Source: Phycisphaerales bacterium (GTDB lineage Bacteria; Planctomycetota; Phycisphaerae; Phycisphaerales; UBA1924). Taken from it: 46,430 nt of DNA. The notes under the pieces were generated by a model. It saw nothing but the letters and a program-made list of their open reading frames with translations, did not search any database and was not told the origin of the DNA. How positions within the stretch are numbered: position 1 is the first letter of the stretch; each line of letters begins with the position of its first letter. The stretch spans positions 1 through 46,430 of the forward strand of contig JAJDDM010000168.1 of the NCBI GenBank assembly GCA_029260315.1, read 5' to 3'. The translations under genes and the position numbers were made by a program. Shown piece after piece: positions 36,320 through 44,601 of this stretch.

Positions 36320-36685
36320 ATGAACCAACGTCGTCGCCGCATCGCTTGTCGCTTGTCGGCGGCGCGTGCCTTGCTGTGCACCACGCTCGCCATCGCCGCT
36401 GCCTGCAGCAGCGTCCCGCTGCGCATCCCGGGCGCGGAGCTCGAGGCCGGAGAGGTCGCGCACGGGCAGGTCACCGGGGAGTCGACCGGCGTCATGCTCT
36501 TCCAGATCATCCCGATCGGGCAGAACGACCGGTTCCAGGAGGCCTACGAGCGCGCGATGCTCTCCGCGCCGGGAGCGACGCGGCTCATCGACGTCACGAT
36601 CCAGGAGAGCTGGTTCTGGGCCTGGCTGCTCAACGGCTACAACTTCAAGCTGACCGGGACGGCGGTAGGACCGGCGGACAGCTGA
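36320..36685 (+). CDS. Small predicted lipoprotein, TRL-like
   Basis: This encodes 121 residues, with the ATG preceded by GGAAAAGGGG. The N-terminus is basic (M-N-Q-R-R-R-R) followed by a hydrophobic stretch ending in 'A-I-A-A-A-C-S-S' with Cys29 as the likely lipidated residue, so the protein is probably exported and anchored. The rest has 'G-A-T-R-L-I-D-V-T-I' and 'G-Y-N-F-K-L-T-G-T-A-V', which resemble the TRL-like lipoprotein family. The function is unknown. It sits between two defence genes but looks like an ordinary envelope gene, so it may be host sequence between separately acquired modules. Confidence 0.7.
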   Translation: MNQRRRRIACRLSAARALLCTTLAIAAACSSVPLRIPGAELEAGEVAHGQVTGESTGVMLFQIIPIGQNDRFQEAYERAMLSAPGATRLIDVTIQESWFWAWLLNGYNFKLTGTAVGPADS

Positions 36686-36877
36686 CGTGTGACTCGCGCC
36701 GGCCATCGCGACCGCGTCACCGCACGATTGAGAGCCGCTCGTCGACTCCACGCCATCGCGACCTCCGTATCCGCGCACCGCAGCGTCGAGGCGTGGGCCT
36801 TTGATCAGGACCTCAGCATCCACGCGCCCTGAAGCGCGTCGTGCTGTCCGCGTTCCCCTCGCCGCCCCCACCCCCGT

Positions 36878-36883
36878 GATAAT
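36878..36883 (+). promoter_or_regulatory. Possible -10 element GATAAT for the DUF3427 helicase gene
   Basis: GATAAT lies nine bases upstream of the ATG at 36893 in an otherwise GC-rich spacer, so a transcript from it would have almost no leader. No good -35 is visible 17 bases upstream. The rest of the 207-base spacer (36686-36892) shows nothing I can support. Confidence 0.3.
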
Positions 36884-36892
36884 CTCCCACGC

Positions 36893-39800
36893 ATGTCATC
36901 CTTGGGGCGGGGCGTCTACGAGCAGCTCATCACGGATGAGCTCGAGGCGCGCCTGCGCGAGGTCGACTCGCAGAAGCTCGAAGCGGTGCGCAGCAAGCTC
37001 GTGCCTGCAGAGGCGCCCGACCGCCTCGCGCTCCACCTGTCCCGCCTCGTCCACCGCATCGTGGCGTCGCTGCCCGACAAGGAACGCGTCGTTCGCGGCA
37101 TGGCGCTCGTGCGCGATCTCGTCGGCCTGATCAGCGATCAGCACCCCGGGAAGGACGTCGAGGACGAGCAGCCCATCTCCGAGCACACGCTGCTTGCATC
37201 GCTCCTGGCGCGACAGCCGGACGGGAAGTTCGAGTCCATCCCGAAGCCGCTGACGCCGCTGCTCGACACCACGCTGCTCACCAACGCGCCGGGTGAGCCC
37301 CGGGTCGGTTCGCAGCTCGTGACCGAGATCCCGTCGGCCGATCGGATCGACCTGGTCATGGCGTTCATCCGCCGCTCAGGCATCCGGCCGCTGCTCGACG
37401 CGCTCCGCCAGCACTGCGGAGCCGGGCGACCGCTGCGCATTCTCACGACGACCTACACCAACTCGACCGAAGCCGCCGCCCTCGAAGAACTGAGTGAGCT
37501 TGGCGCCGAGATCCGCGTCTCCTACGACACGAGCGGCACGCGCCTCCACGCGAAGGCCTGGCTGTTCCACCGGGTGTCTGGCTTCTCGACATCGTACGTC
37601 GGCTCGTCGAACCTGACCCGATCCGCGCAGGTCACCGGCCTCGAGTGGAACATGCGCGTCTCGGGTGCGCGCAATCCCGACGTCATCGACAAGGTCCGGG
37701 CCGTCTTCGAGAGCTACTGGAACCACCCGGACTTCGAGCCCTACGACCCGAAGGCATTCGTCGAGCGGACACAGACACAGGGCTCGGCTGGCATCGAGTT
37801 CATTCTGCCCTCGATCGAGATCGAGCCGCGACCGTTCCAGGAACACCTCCTCGAGCGGATCGAGCTCTCTCGTCAGAACGGACACCACCGCAATCTCCTC
37901 GTCGCGGCCACGGGCACGGGCAAGACCGTCATGGCGGCGATCGACTACGCGCGCCTGCACCAGTCGCATCCGAACCTGCGGCTCCTGTTCGTGGCGCACC
38001 GCGAAGAGATCCTCAAGCAGAGCCTCGCGACGTTTCGACTCGCTCTGCGAGAAGGAGACTTCGGAGAGCTGTGGGTCGGCCGCCACCGGCCGCACCGGTT
38101 CGATCACGTCTTCGCGTCGATCCAGAGCCTCAACGCGGCCAGCCTCAACGACCTCGATCCGACCCACTTCGACGTGGTCATCGTCGACGAGTTCCACCAC
38201 GCGGCGGCTCCGTCCTACAAGCGCCTGCTCGACCAACTGGAGCCGCGTGAACTGCTGGGCCTGACGGCCACTCCGGAGCGCGCCGACGACCTCGACATCC
38301 TGCACTGGTTCGATCATCGCATCGCCGCCGAGTTGCGGCTGTGGGATGCCATCGATCAGCAGCGGCTTACGCCCTTCCTCTACTACGGCATCCACGACAG
38401 CACCGACTTCTCCCAGGTCCCGTGGACACGCGGCCGGGGCTACGACGTCGAGGGACTCTTGAATGTCCTGACCGCCGATGACTCCCTGGCGCGGTACGTC
38501 CTCAAGCAGTTGTTGAGCCGGGCCGAAGATCCATCGTCCATGCGCGTGCTCGGCTTCTGCGTCAGCGTGGCCCACGCCCGGTTCATGGCACGCGTGTTCA
38601 AGGAAGCCGGCATGCCCGCGACGGCCATCTGGGGCGACACGCCAGCCGAGGAGCGGCGGGCCGCACTGCAAGACCTGTCTGCCGGCAACATCCGGGTCCT
38701 GTTCTCGGTGGACCTCTTCAACGAGGGCATCGACCTGCCCACCGTCGACACCCTGCTGCTCCTGCGACCGACCGACAGCGCCACGCTGTTCATCCAGCAA
38801 CTCGGACGCGGCCTCCGCAAGAGTCACGGCAAGGCCGCCTGCACCGTGCTCGACTTCGTCGGCCAACACCGGCGCGAGTTCCGGTTCGACCGACGCCTGC
38901 GCGCGCTGCTCGGTGGATCGCGCGGCGACATCACACGGCAGATCGAACGCGGCTTCCCGCTGTTGCCCGCGGGCTGCCACATGGAACTCGATCCGGTCGC
39001 ATCCAAGATCGTCTTGGACAACATCAACGCCGCCGTGCCCTCGCAGTGGCGAGCCAAGGCGGAGGAGTTGAAGCTCATCGCCGAGGAGGCCGAGGGAGGC
39101 GACGTCAGCCTCGACGCCTTCCTCGAGGAGAGCGGCCTTGAGTTGGACAACGTCTACGCGGGCCAGCGCGTGTGGTCCGACCTCCGAGAGGCCGCGGGTC
39201 TGACCGTTGCGGAGCCGGGCGTCGATGAGCCCGTGCTCCGACGAGCCTGCGGGCGCCTGCGTCACATCGACGACCTGGAACGCATCGAGACCTTCAGCCG
39301 CCTGCTTCGCTCACCCGGACCACCCGATGTCGCGGCCCTCTCGGAGCGCGAGCGCCGCTTGCTTCGCATGCTCGTGGCGTCCGTCACCAGCCAGGCGGTC
39401 GACAAGAAGACCTCCATGGCTGAGGGAGTCCGATTGATCTGGGGGCACCCGCAGGTGATCGAGGAGGTGCTGCAACTCCTCGCGGTGCTTCGCGGCCAGC
39501 TCTCCCACGTCCACGCACCGCTCGCGGATCACCCGAACGTCCCGCTGCAAGTGCACGCGCGCTACACCCGGATCGAGGTCCTCACGGCCTTCGGCATCGG
39601 CGAGGGCGCCAAGGTGGCTTCGTGGATGACAGGTATCTACTGGGCGAAGGAGGAGCGGTCAGACCTGCTCGCCTTCACGCTCGACAAGACCATGGGCAAC
39701 TTCTCGCCCACGACGCTCTACAAGGACTACGCGATCAGCCCGGAGCTCATTCACTGGGAGAGCCAGTCGATGACCCGCGCCGACTCGCCGACAGGTCGCC

Positions 39801-39997
39801 GCTACCAGACGCATGAGCAGGGCGGCTCCAGCGTCATGCTCTTCGCGCGACTCAACACGGATGAGAAGGCCTTCTGGTTCCTGGGCCCTGCGAGCTACCA
39901 GAGCCACGAGTCGGAGAAACCGATGCAGGTGACCTGGAAGCTGAAGCACCGCCTGCCCGGAGACCTGTACGCGACCTTTGCAGCGGCCGTCGCTTAG
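36893..39997 (+). CDS. PLD nuclease-DEAD/DEAH helicase-DUF3427 protein
   Basis: This encodes 1034 residues. The N-terminal part contains a phospholipase D-type nuclease segment with His219-x-Lys221 ('L-H-A-K-A-W-L-F-H-R') and 'V-G-S-S-N-L-T', as usual for DUF3427 helicases. The SF2 helicase core has Walker A 339-345 (A-T-G-T-G-K-T), a D-E-F-H box at 432-435 ('V-I-V-D-E-F-H-H-A'), 'G-L-T-A-T-P-E-R' and 'Q-Q-L-G-R-G-L-R'. From about residue 890 the DUF3427 module follows ('R-I-E-V-L-T-A-F-G', 'N-F-S-P-T-T-L-Y-K-D-Y-A-I-S', 'H-W-E-S-Q-S'). The family is frequent in defence islands and acts as a single-gene unit with presumed DNA translocation and cleavage. It stands alone here, with 200-base spacers on each side. 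Confidence 0.92.
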   Translation: MSSLGRGVYEQLITDELEARLREVDSQKLEAVRSKLVPAEAPDRLALHLSRLVHRIVASLPDKERVVRGMALVRDLVGLISDQHPGKDVEDEQPISEHTLLASLLARQPDGKFESIPKPLTPLLDTTLLTNAPGEPRVGSQLVTEIPSADRIDLVMAFIRRSGIRPLLDALRQHCGAGRPLRILTTTYTNSTEAAALEELSELGAEIRVSYDTSGTRLHAKAWLFHRVSGFSTSYVGSSNLTRSAQVTGLEWNMRVSGARNPDVIDKVRAVFESYWNHPDFEPYDPKAFVERTQTQGSAGIEFILPSIEIEPRPFQEHLLERIELSRQNGHHRNLLVAATGTGKTVMAAIDYARLHQSHPNLRLLFVAHREEILKQSLATFRLALREGDFGELWVGRHRPHRFDHVFASIQSLNAASLNDLDPTHFDVVIVDEFHHAAAPSYKRLLDQLEPRELLGLTATPERADDLDILHWFDHRIAAELRLWDAIDQQRLTPFLYYGIHDSTDFSQVPWTRGRGYDVEGLLNVLTADDSLARYVLKQLLSRAEDPSSMRVLGFCVSVAHARFMARVFKEAGMPATAIWGDTPAEERRAALQDLSAGNIRVLFSVDLFNEGIDLPTVDTLLLLRPTDSATLFIQQLGRGLRKSHGKAACTVLDFVGQHRREFRFDRRLRALLGGSRGDITRQIERGFPLLPAGCHMELDPVASKIVLDNINAAVPSQWRAKAEELKLIAEEAEGGDVSLDAFLEESGLELDNVYAGQRVWSDLREAAGLTVAEPGVDEPVLRRACGRLRHIDDLERIETFSRLLRSPGPPDVAALSERERRLLRMLVASVTSQAVDKKTSMAEGVRLIWGHPQVIEEVLQLLAVLRGQLSHVHAPLADHPNVPLQVHARYTRIEVLTAFGIGEGAKVASWMTGIYWAKEERSDLLAFTLDKTMGNFSPTTLYKDYAISPELIHWESQSMTRADSPTGRRYQTHEQGGSSVMLFARLNTDEKAFWFLGPASYQSHESEKPMQVTWKLKHRLPGDLYATFAAAVA

Positions 39998-40093
39998 CGC
40001 TCACTCGCGCAGGGGATCGCGGCCAGCGAGTTCGGGCGGCGGTGTTCACCAGCCATTGGCTCCGCACGTTCAGTTGAACAAGCCGCGGCCTTG

Positions 40094-40118
40094 TTAAGCG
40101 ATTCCGCTGAATCGTTAA
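40094..40118. repeat. AT-rich imperfect hairpin after the DUF3427 helicase
   Basis: Ten paired bases with one bulged G around a CGCT loop (TTAA-g-CGATTC / GAATCG-TTAA) form an unusually AT-rich patch in this high-GC context, 97 bases after the helicase stop. No plus-strand T-tract follows; read on the minus strand it is preceded by TTATTT. It may be a terminator or a scar at the island edge. The rest of the 196-base spacer is featureless. Confidence 0.4.
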
Positions 40119-40193
40119 ATAAGCAACAGATCGACCGCGAATCGCCGATCCTCGCCCCACCCCCTTCTTCTTCGCCGGGTCTGACCCCCTCCC

Positions 40194-41477
40194 ATGCCCA
40201 CCATCATCCTCGCGACCTTCGGCTCCTTCGGCGACGTCTTCCCCTACCTGGCCCTCGGTCAGGAGCTCCGACGACGCGGCCATCGCGCCGTCCTCGCCAC
40301 GTCGGCGATGTACCGCGACACGGTGGAGCGGTCCGGTCTCGCCTTCGCGCCCGTGCGACCCGACGTCGACTTCGAGGACGACCAGGTCTTCCGTCGAGCC
40401 ATGGAGCCGAAGCGCGGCACCGAGTTCGTCGTGCGCGAGCTCGTGATCCCGGCCCTGCGCGAGACCTACCGCGACCTCGCGACCGCGTGCGAGGGCGCCG
40501 ACCTGCTCGTCTCGCACGTGCTCACCTACGCCGCGCCGATCCTGGGCGAGAAGACCGGGCTCCCGTGGGTCTCGACCGTGCTGTCACCGATGGTCTTCTG
40601 CTCGGCCCACGACCCGCCGGCCCTCGCGCCCGCGCCGTGGATCGCCGGGCTGCGTCGCTTCGGGCCGGGCCCGACCGGTCTGCTGCTGCGCCTGCTGAAG
40701 AAGGTCTCGTGGAGCTGGAGCGCGCCGATCCGCGAGCTCCGCACCGAACTCGGCCTGGCGGCGGACGCCGATCCGCTCTGGGAGGGCCAACACTCCCCGC
40801 GCGGCGTGCTGGCGTTGTTCTCGCGGCACTTCGCGCAGCCCCAACCCGACTGGCCGCCGCACACCACGATCTGCGGCTTCCCCTTCCACGACGCCGACTT
40901 CGGCAACGGTGGCGACGACGGCGAGAACGGTGTCGGCAACGACGCCGCGCGGCTCGACCGCTTCCTCGGCGAGGGCTCGGCCCCGCTCGTGTTCTCGCTG
41001 GGCTCCTCGGCCGTGCAGTCGGCGGGCGACTTCTACGTCGCGGCCGCCGAGTCCGCACGCCGGTTGGACCGACGCGCGGTGCTGGTGGTCGGCGGCTCAC
41101 CCGCTCCCCCGACGCTCCCCGACGAGGTCCTCGCGATCCGCTCGACCGCGGTCCGCCCGCTGTTCGAAGCGGCGTCCGTGGTGGTCCACGCCGGCGGCGT
41201 CGGCTCCACCGCGCAGGCGCTCCGGGCCGGTCTCCCCCAGCTCGTCGTCCCCTTCGCCCACGATCAGTTCGACAACGCCGTCCGAGCCGAGCGGCTGGGT
41301 GTCGGCCGCAACCTCGCTCGGAGCCGGCTCACGTCCGCGCGTCTGACGCGCGCGCTCGAGCAACTGCTGGCCGGCGAAGAGACGCGAGGTCGCGCCACGG
41401 AACTCGCCGCGAAGATCCGCTCCGAGCACGGGACCGAGCGCGCGTGCGACGCGCTGGAGCAGGCGCTCACCGGCTGA
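40194..41477 (+). CDS. GT1-family (UGT-like) glycosyltransferase
   Basis: This encodes 427 residues. The N-terminus 'I-I-L-A-T-F-G-S-F-G-D-V-F-P-Y-L-A-L-G-Q-E-L' is the acceptor-domain start of GT-B fold macrolide/sterol-type glycosyltransferases. The C-terminal donor domain has 'S-L-G-S-S-A-V' and 'H-A-G-G-V-G-S-T-A-Q-A-L-R-A-G' (332 onward) with 'P-F-A-H-D-Q-F-D-N-A', the nucleotide-sugar binding signature. A short Gly/Asn/Asp-rich insert lies between the two halves. It would glycosylate a lipid or small hydrophobic acceptor in the cytoplasm; the acceptor cannot be predicted. It has no operon partner. Confidence 0.9.
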   Translation: MPTIILATFGSFGDVFPYLALGQELRRRGHRAVLATSAMYRDTVERSGLAFAPVRPDVDFEDDQVFRRAMEPKRGTEFVVRELVIPALRETYRDLATACEGADLLVSHVLTYAAPILGEKTGLPWVSTVLSPMVFCSAHDPPALAPAPWIAGLRRFGPGPTGLLLRLLKKVSWSWSAPIRELRTELGLAADADPLWEGQHSPRGVLALFSRHFAQPQPDWPPHTTICGFPFHDADFGNGGDDGENGVGNDAARLDRFLGEGSAPLVFSLGSSAVQSAGDFYVAAAESARRLDRRAVLVVGGSPAPPTLPDEVLAIRSTAVRPLFEAASVVVHAGGVGSTAQALRAGLPQLVVPFAHDQFDNAVRAERLGVGRNLARSRLTSARLTRALEQLLAGEETRGRATELAAKIRSEHGTERACDALEQALTG

Positions 41478-41649
41478 GGCCGGCACGGCATGTCCGCAAC
41501 GCCCCGCCCGGGTTGGCGGTACCCTGGCGCCTCCGAGGGACGGCCTGCCGCGACACGCCGCGCCCCCCGGCGAGATTCTCGGGGCCGCCCTGAGACGCGT
41601 GCCCCGGTCTCCTGATCTCCTCTCCTGGGCCCACTTCTTGGAGACCGCC

Positions 41650-43092
41650 GTGTCCACTCGCCTCCTCTCCACCCTCACCACCCTCACCACCCGCACCCTC
41701 CTCACCGTGGCCCTCGCCGGCTTCACGGCCCCGAGCGCCGCGTCCCAGACCGGCCCCTTCCAGGACGGCGAGCTGCTGATCCGCAACCCGAACGGCAGCT
41801 CCCCGAAGCTCATCCGCGTGGAACCGTCCACCGGGCAGGCGGCCGTGCTGATCGAGCCCGGCGGCTGGGGCGGGTGGGCCGACAGCATGGTCTACGACCC
41901 GCATCGCGGCGGCGTCGTGGCCTGCATCAGCCTGCCGCCCGACCCGTTCACCGGGTACCGCCTGTGGGTCATCGACTCGGACGGCTCGGCGGTGGCCATC
42001 CCCGCCCTCTTCGGCGTCGTCGTCCACTCGCTCGAGCCCACCGTGGACGGGCGCCTCTACTTCCAGCGCTCCGGCTTCGGCAACACGACCCTCGAGTACC
42101 TCGACGCCGCCAACCAGCTCCACGTGCTCATGGACGAGACGGGTCTGGCCCCGGCGGCGGTCGAGGTCGAGCACCTGGTCTACGACCCGGTGGGCAACGT
42201 CCTCATCGGCAGCGCGAGTTCGGGCTGGAGCTCGGGCAGCTGCGGCGATCCGACGATGAACACGATCTGGCGCATCCCGCTGTCGGCCGACGGCTCACAG
42301 CTGTCGGGCCCGGTGACCTGCACGCCCCTGGCCGCCTCCTCGCTCAACAGCATGAGCCTGAGCCGGCTGCCGAACGGCCGCATCCTCGCCACCTACGCGG
42401 GCACGAACCCGTTCGGGTTCACCATCCACGAGAAGATGTGGTCGATCGACCCGGCCACCCTCGGCGCCGTGCTCTGGGCCGAATCCGACCTGGCCGACAT
42501 CAACGCCGGCGTGTACAGCACGCGCCTCGACCGCGCCGTGCTCTTCTACGACACGACGAACGAGCTGCGCACCTACGCCCAGGGCCAGGGGGGCGGCGGC
42601 ACGCCGCTGCCGGTGAGCCTGCCCATCGGCGACGGCACCACCGGCTTCTCGCCCGCCGACAACATGGTCCAGCTCGACGTGCTGGGCCCCGGCTGCATCG
42701 GCTACACCGCCAACCACGGCGTGGGCCTGGCCGGCACCGGCGGTCTCGTGCCGACCTTCGGAGCGGTGGGCTGCCCGGACATCGGCGAGACCTGGTCGCT
42801 GTCCATCGGGCAGGTCGTGGGCGGCGCGCCCGGCGTGATCTTCGTGGGCCTCGGCGTCACCGCGCTCCCGTTCAAGGGCGGCACCTTCTACATCGACACC
42901 CTGCTGCTGACCCTGGGCATCGCCGTGGGCGGCACGCCGGGGGTCGCGGGCGCCGGCAGCCTCAACCTGCCCGTGCTGATCACCGACCCGAACCTGGCCG
43001 GCATCGAGTTCGTGCTGCAGACCGGCTTCCAGGATGCGGCCGGGCCGTCGAACGCGTCGCTGAGCAACGCGCTGCGCTTCAAGGCCTTCTGA
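41650..43092 (+). CDS. Secreted planctomycete-type protein with Gly/Val-rich C-terminal domain
   Basis: This encodes 480 residues from the GTG at 41650, with TTGGAG six bases upstream, in preference to an upstream GTG at 41599. A signal peptide spans about 1-32 (Leu/Thr-rich, ending 'A-P-S-A-A-S-Q'). Residues about 40-340 read like beta-propeller blades ('G-E-L-L-I-R-N-P', 'M-V-Y-D-P-H-R-G', 'L-V-Y-D-P-V-G-N'). The last ~130 residues begin 'L-G-P-G-C-I-G-Y' and end 'S-N-A-L-R-F-K-A-F', a C-terminal module I associate with extracellular proteins of certain Planctomycetota, perhaps for sorting. No catalytic motif is seen. This gene is the strongest lineage hint in the window. Confidence 0.75.
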   Translation: MSTRLLSTLTTLTTRTLLTVALAGFTAPSAASQTGPFQDGELLIRNPNGSSPKLIRVEPSTGQAAVLIEPGGWGGWADSMVYDPHRGGVVACISLPPDPFTGYRLWVIDSDGSAVAIPALFGVVVHSLEPTVDGRLYFQRSGFGNTTLEYLDAANQLHVLMDETGLAPAAVEVEHLVYDPVGNVLIGSASSGWSSGSCGDPTMNTIWRIPLSADGSQLSGPVTCTPLAASSLNSMSLSRLPNGRILATYAGTNPFGFTIHEKMWSIDPATLGAVLWAESDLADINAGVYSTRLDRAVLFYDTTNELRTYAQGQGGGGTPLPVSLPIGDGTTGFSPADNMVQLDVLGPGCIGYTANHGVGLAGTGGLVPTFGAVGCPDIGETWSLSIGQVVGGAPGVIFVGLGVTALPFKGGTFYIDTLLLTLGIAVGGTPGVAGAGSLNLPVLITDPNLAGIEFVLQTGFQDAAGPSNASLSNALRFKAF

Positions 43093-43225
43093 GCGGCGCC
43101 TAGCTAGGTGAACGGCGCGTTTCGCGTTGCTCGCGGCCGCACCGCGCGGGAAGAGGTGGGGAGGCGTGACCCGGAAGGCCGAGCCCCGTCCTTGGGGTCG
43201 AGGTGCCGCGAACATCCCGCATTAG

Positions 43226-43252
43226 AGGCCCGTGAATCGCTCTTCACGGCCT
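43226..43252. repeat. Bulged hairpin upstream of the fic promoter
   Basis: AGGCC-c-GTGAA pairs with TTCACGGCCT around a TCGCTC loop, ten base pairs with one bulge. It lies between the secreted-protein stop and the fic promoter and may terminate the upstream transcript, although no T-tract follows. Confidence 0.4.
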
Positions 43253-43265
43253 GAATTCGAGCACA

Positions 43266-43343
43266 TGTCGACAGAATCAACTTCCGTGAACACGTGTTCT
43301 TGACCTGTCGATGCGATCACCCTATCCTCAAAACATGTCGACA
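43266..43343. promoter_or_regulatory. TGTCGACA operator pair flanking the fic promoter
   Basis: Two copies of the 11-mer ACATGTCGACA (43263-43273 and 43333-43343), each containing the eight-base palindrome TGTCGACA, lie 70 bases apart. A half-site TGTCGA (43306-43311) lies in the promoter spacer. A separate 12-base palindrome GAACACGTGTTC (43288-43299) abuts the -35 element. The downstream copy overlaps the start codon. The arrangement suggests repression of fic by a dimeric regulator that contacts several sites. Confidence 0.6.
43300..43328 (+). promoter_or_regulatory. Sigma-70-type promoter of fic
   Basis: TTGACC at 43300-43305 and TATCCT at 43323-43328 are separated by exactly 17 bases, a near-consensus housekeeping promoter. 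The predicted transcription start falls at or next to the ATG at 43335, so the mRNA would be leaderless, which also rules out the ATG at 43311 as the start. Confidence 0.7.
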
Positions 43344-44486
43344 AACAGGCAAAACTTCGACACGTCTAAGCAGGCGCCGACCTGGACCCCGGACCGACCC
43401 TACGACCAGCTCCCGGGCCTGCCTCCGGACATCGACCTGGAGACCCGCGCCGCCCTGAAGGCCTGCATCGGGGCCCGGGCCGCACTGGCCGAACTCAAGC
43501 AGGCCACCGCCCTGATCCCGAACCCGGCCATGCTGATCAACACGCTGCCGATGCTCGAGGCCCAGGCGAGCTCCGCGATCGAGAACATCGTCACGACCGC
43601 CGACGAGCTGTTCCGGCAGCTCCCCGCCGAACGCGTCGACGACCCCGCAGCGCGGGAAGCCCTGCGCTACCGGGAGGCGCTGCTGGAAGGAGCCCGTGCC
43701 CTCCGGGACCGCCCCCTCGGGACCGGCGCCGCCGAACGGATCTGCAGCCGGATCAAGGACGTCGACGTGTCGGTCCGCCGGGTCCCGGGCACGGCGCTGA
43801 AGAGCTCGACGAGCGGCAGGGTCGTCTACACGCCGCCCGAAGGCGAAGCGCGGATCCGCGACCTGCTCGCTGACTGGGAGCGCTTCCTGCACGCCGGGGA
43901 CGACCTCGATCCGCTGATCCGGATGGCCGTCGCCCACTACCAGTTCGAGGCCATCCATCCCTTCACGGACGGCAACGGCCGCACGGGTCGCATCCTCAAC
44001 AGCCTCTTCCTCGTGGACCGCGGTCTGCTCGGCCTGCCCATCCTCTACCTCAGCCGCTTCATCAACACACACCGCGCCGAGTACCACCAGCTGTTGCTCG
44101 GCGTCACGCGCGATGCGGACTGGGACAGCTGGGTCGTCTACCTGCTGCGCGGCGTGGAAGAAACGGCCCGCTGGACGACGGACAAGATCCGCGCCATCCG
44201 TGACCTCGCCGAGCACACGCGGGAGCACGTCCGCGCCGCCTTGCCGAAGCTCTACAGCCATGAGCTGGTCGACGTCATCTTCGAGCAACCGTACTGCCGC
44301 ATCGGTCACCTCGTCGCGGCGGGGATCGCCGAGCGACAGACGGCGTCACGGTATCTCGCCGCCCTCGTCGATCTCGGCGTGCTCCAGCAGCAGGTCGCGG
44401 GGCGCACGAAGCTGTTCCTGCACCCGAAGCTGCTCCGCGTGTTGACGACCGAGGGCGATGCGTTCGACCCGTACGCTCCACCCTGA
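43335..44486 (+). CDS. fic: Fic-family protein (AMP-transferase)
   Basis: This encodes 383 residues from the ATG at 43335, chosen because the promoter's -10 element lies just upstream of it. The catalytic Fic motif is complete at 208-219 ([12 protein letters not shown]), so nucleotidyl transfer to a protein hydroxyl is expected. The inhibitory helix S-x3-E-N is at 79-84 ('S-S-A-I-E-N'), N-terminal to the core, which makes it a class II (self-inhibited) Fic. Residues 1-50 match the Fic N-terminal extension, and the C-terminal ~90 residues are a winged helix ('[20 protein letters not shown]') that could bind its own operators. No separate antitoxin gene is adjacent. The target protein is unknown. 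Confidence 0.92.
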   Translation: MSTNRQNFDTSKQAPTWTPDRPYDQLPGLPPDIDLETRAALKACIGARAALAELKQATALIPNPAMLINTLPMLEAQASSAIENIVTTADELFRQLPAERVDDPAAREALRYREALLEGARALRDRPLGTGAAERICSRIKDVDVSVRRVPGTALKSSTSGRVVYTPPEGEARIRDLLADWERFLHAGDDLDPLIRMAVAHYQFEAIHPFTDGNGRTGRILNSLFLVDRGLLGLPILYLSRFINTHRAEYHQLLLGVTRDADWDSWVVYLLRGVEETARWTTDKIRAIRDLAEHTREHVRAALPKLYSHELVDVIFEQPYCRIGHLVAAGIAERQTASRYLAALVDLGVLQQQVAGRTKLFLHPKLLRVLTTEGDAFDPYAPP

Positions 44487-44601
44487 TCGGATCGACCGCG
44501 GGCACGACTCGGCGGTCACCTTGGCACGCGCCATCGCGTAGCAACCAGCGCTTGCCCAGGTGGACCACGCCGGGTGGATCCGTTCGTGCGCGCGCGCTCG
44601 T

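Noticed and set aside
9760..39997. BREX, DISARM, Zorya or Druantia locus
   Set aside because: No PglZ, BrxL, DrmA/B, ZorA/B or DruE-like protein is visible; the helicases and methyltransferase match other families.
43311..43334. ATG at 43311 as the fic start
   Set aside because: It lies between the -35 and -10 elements of a near-consensus promoter and would not be transcribed from it.
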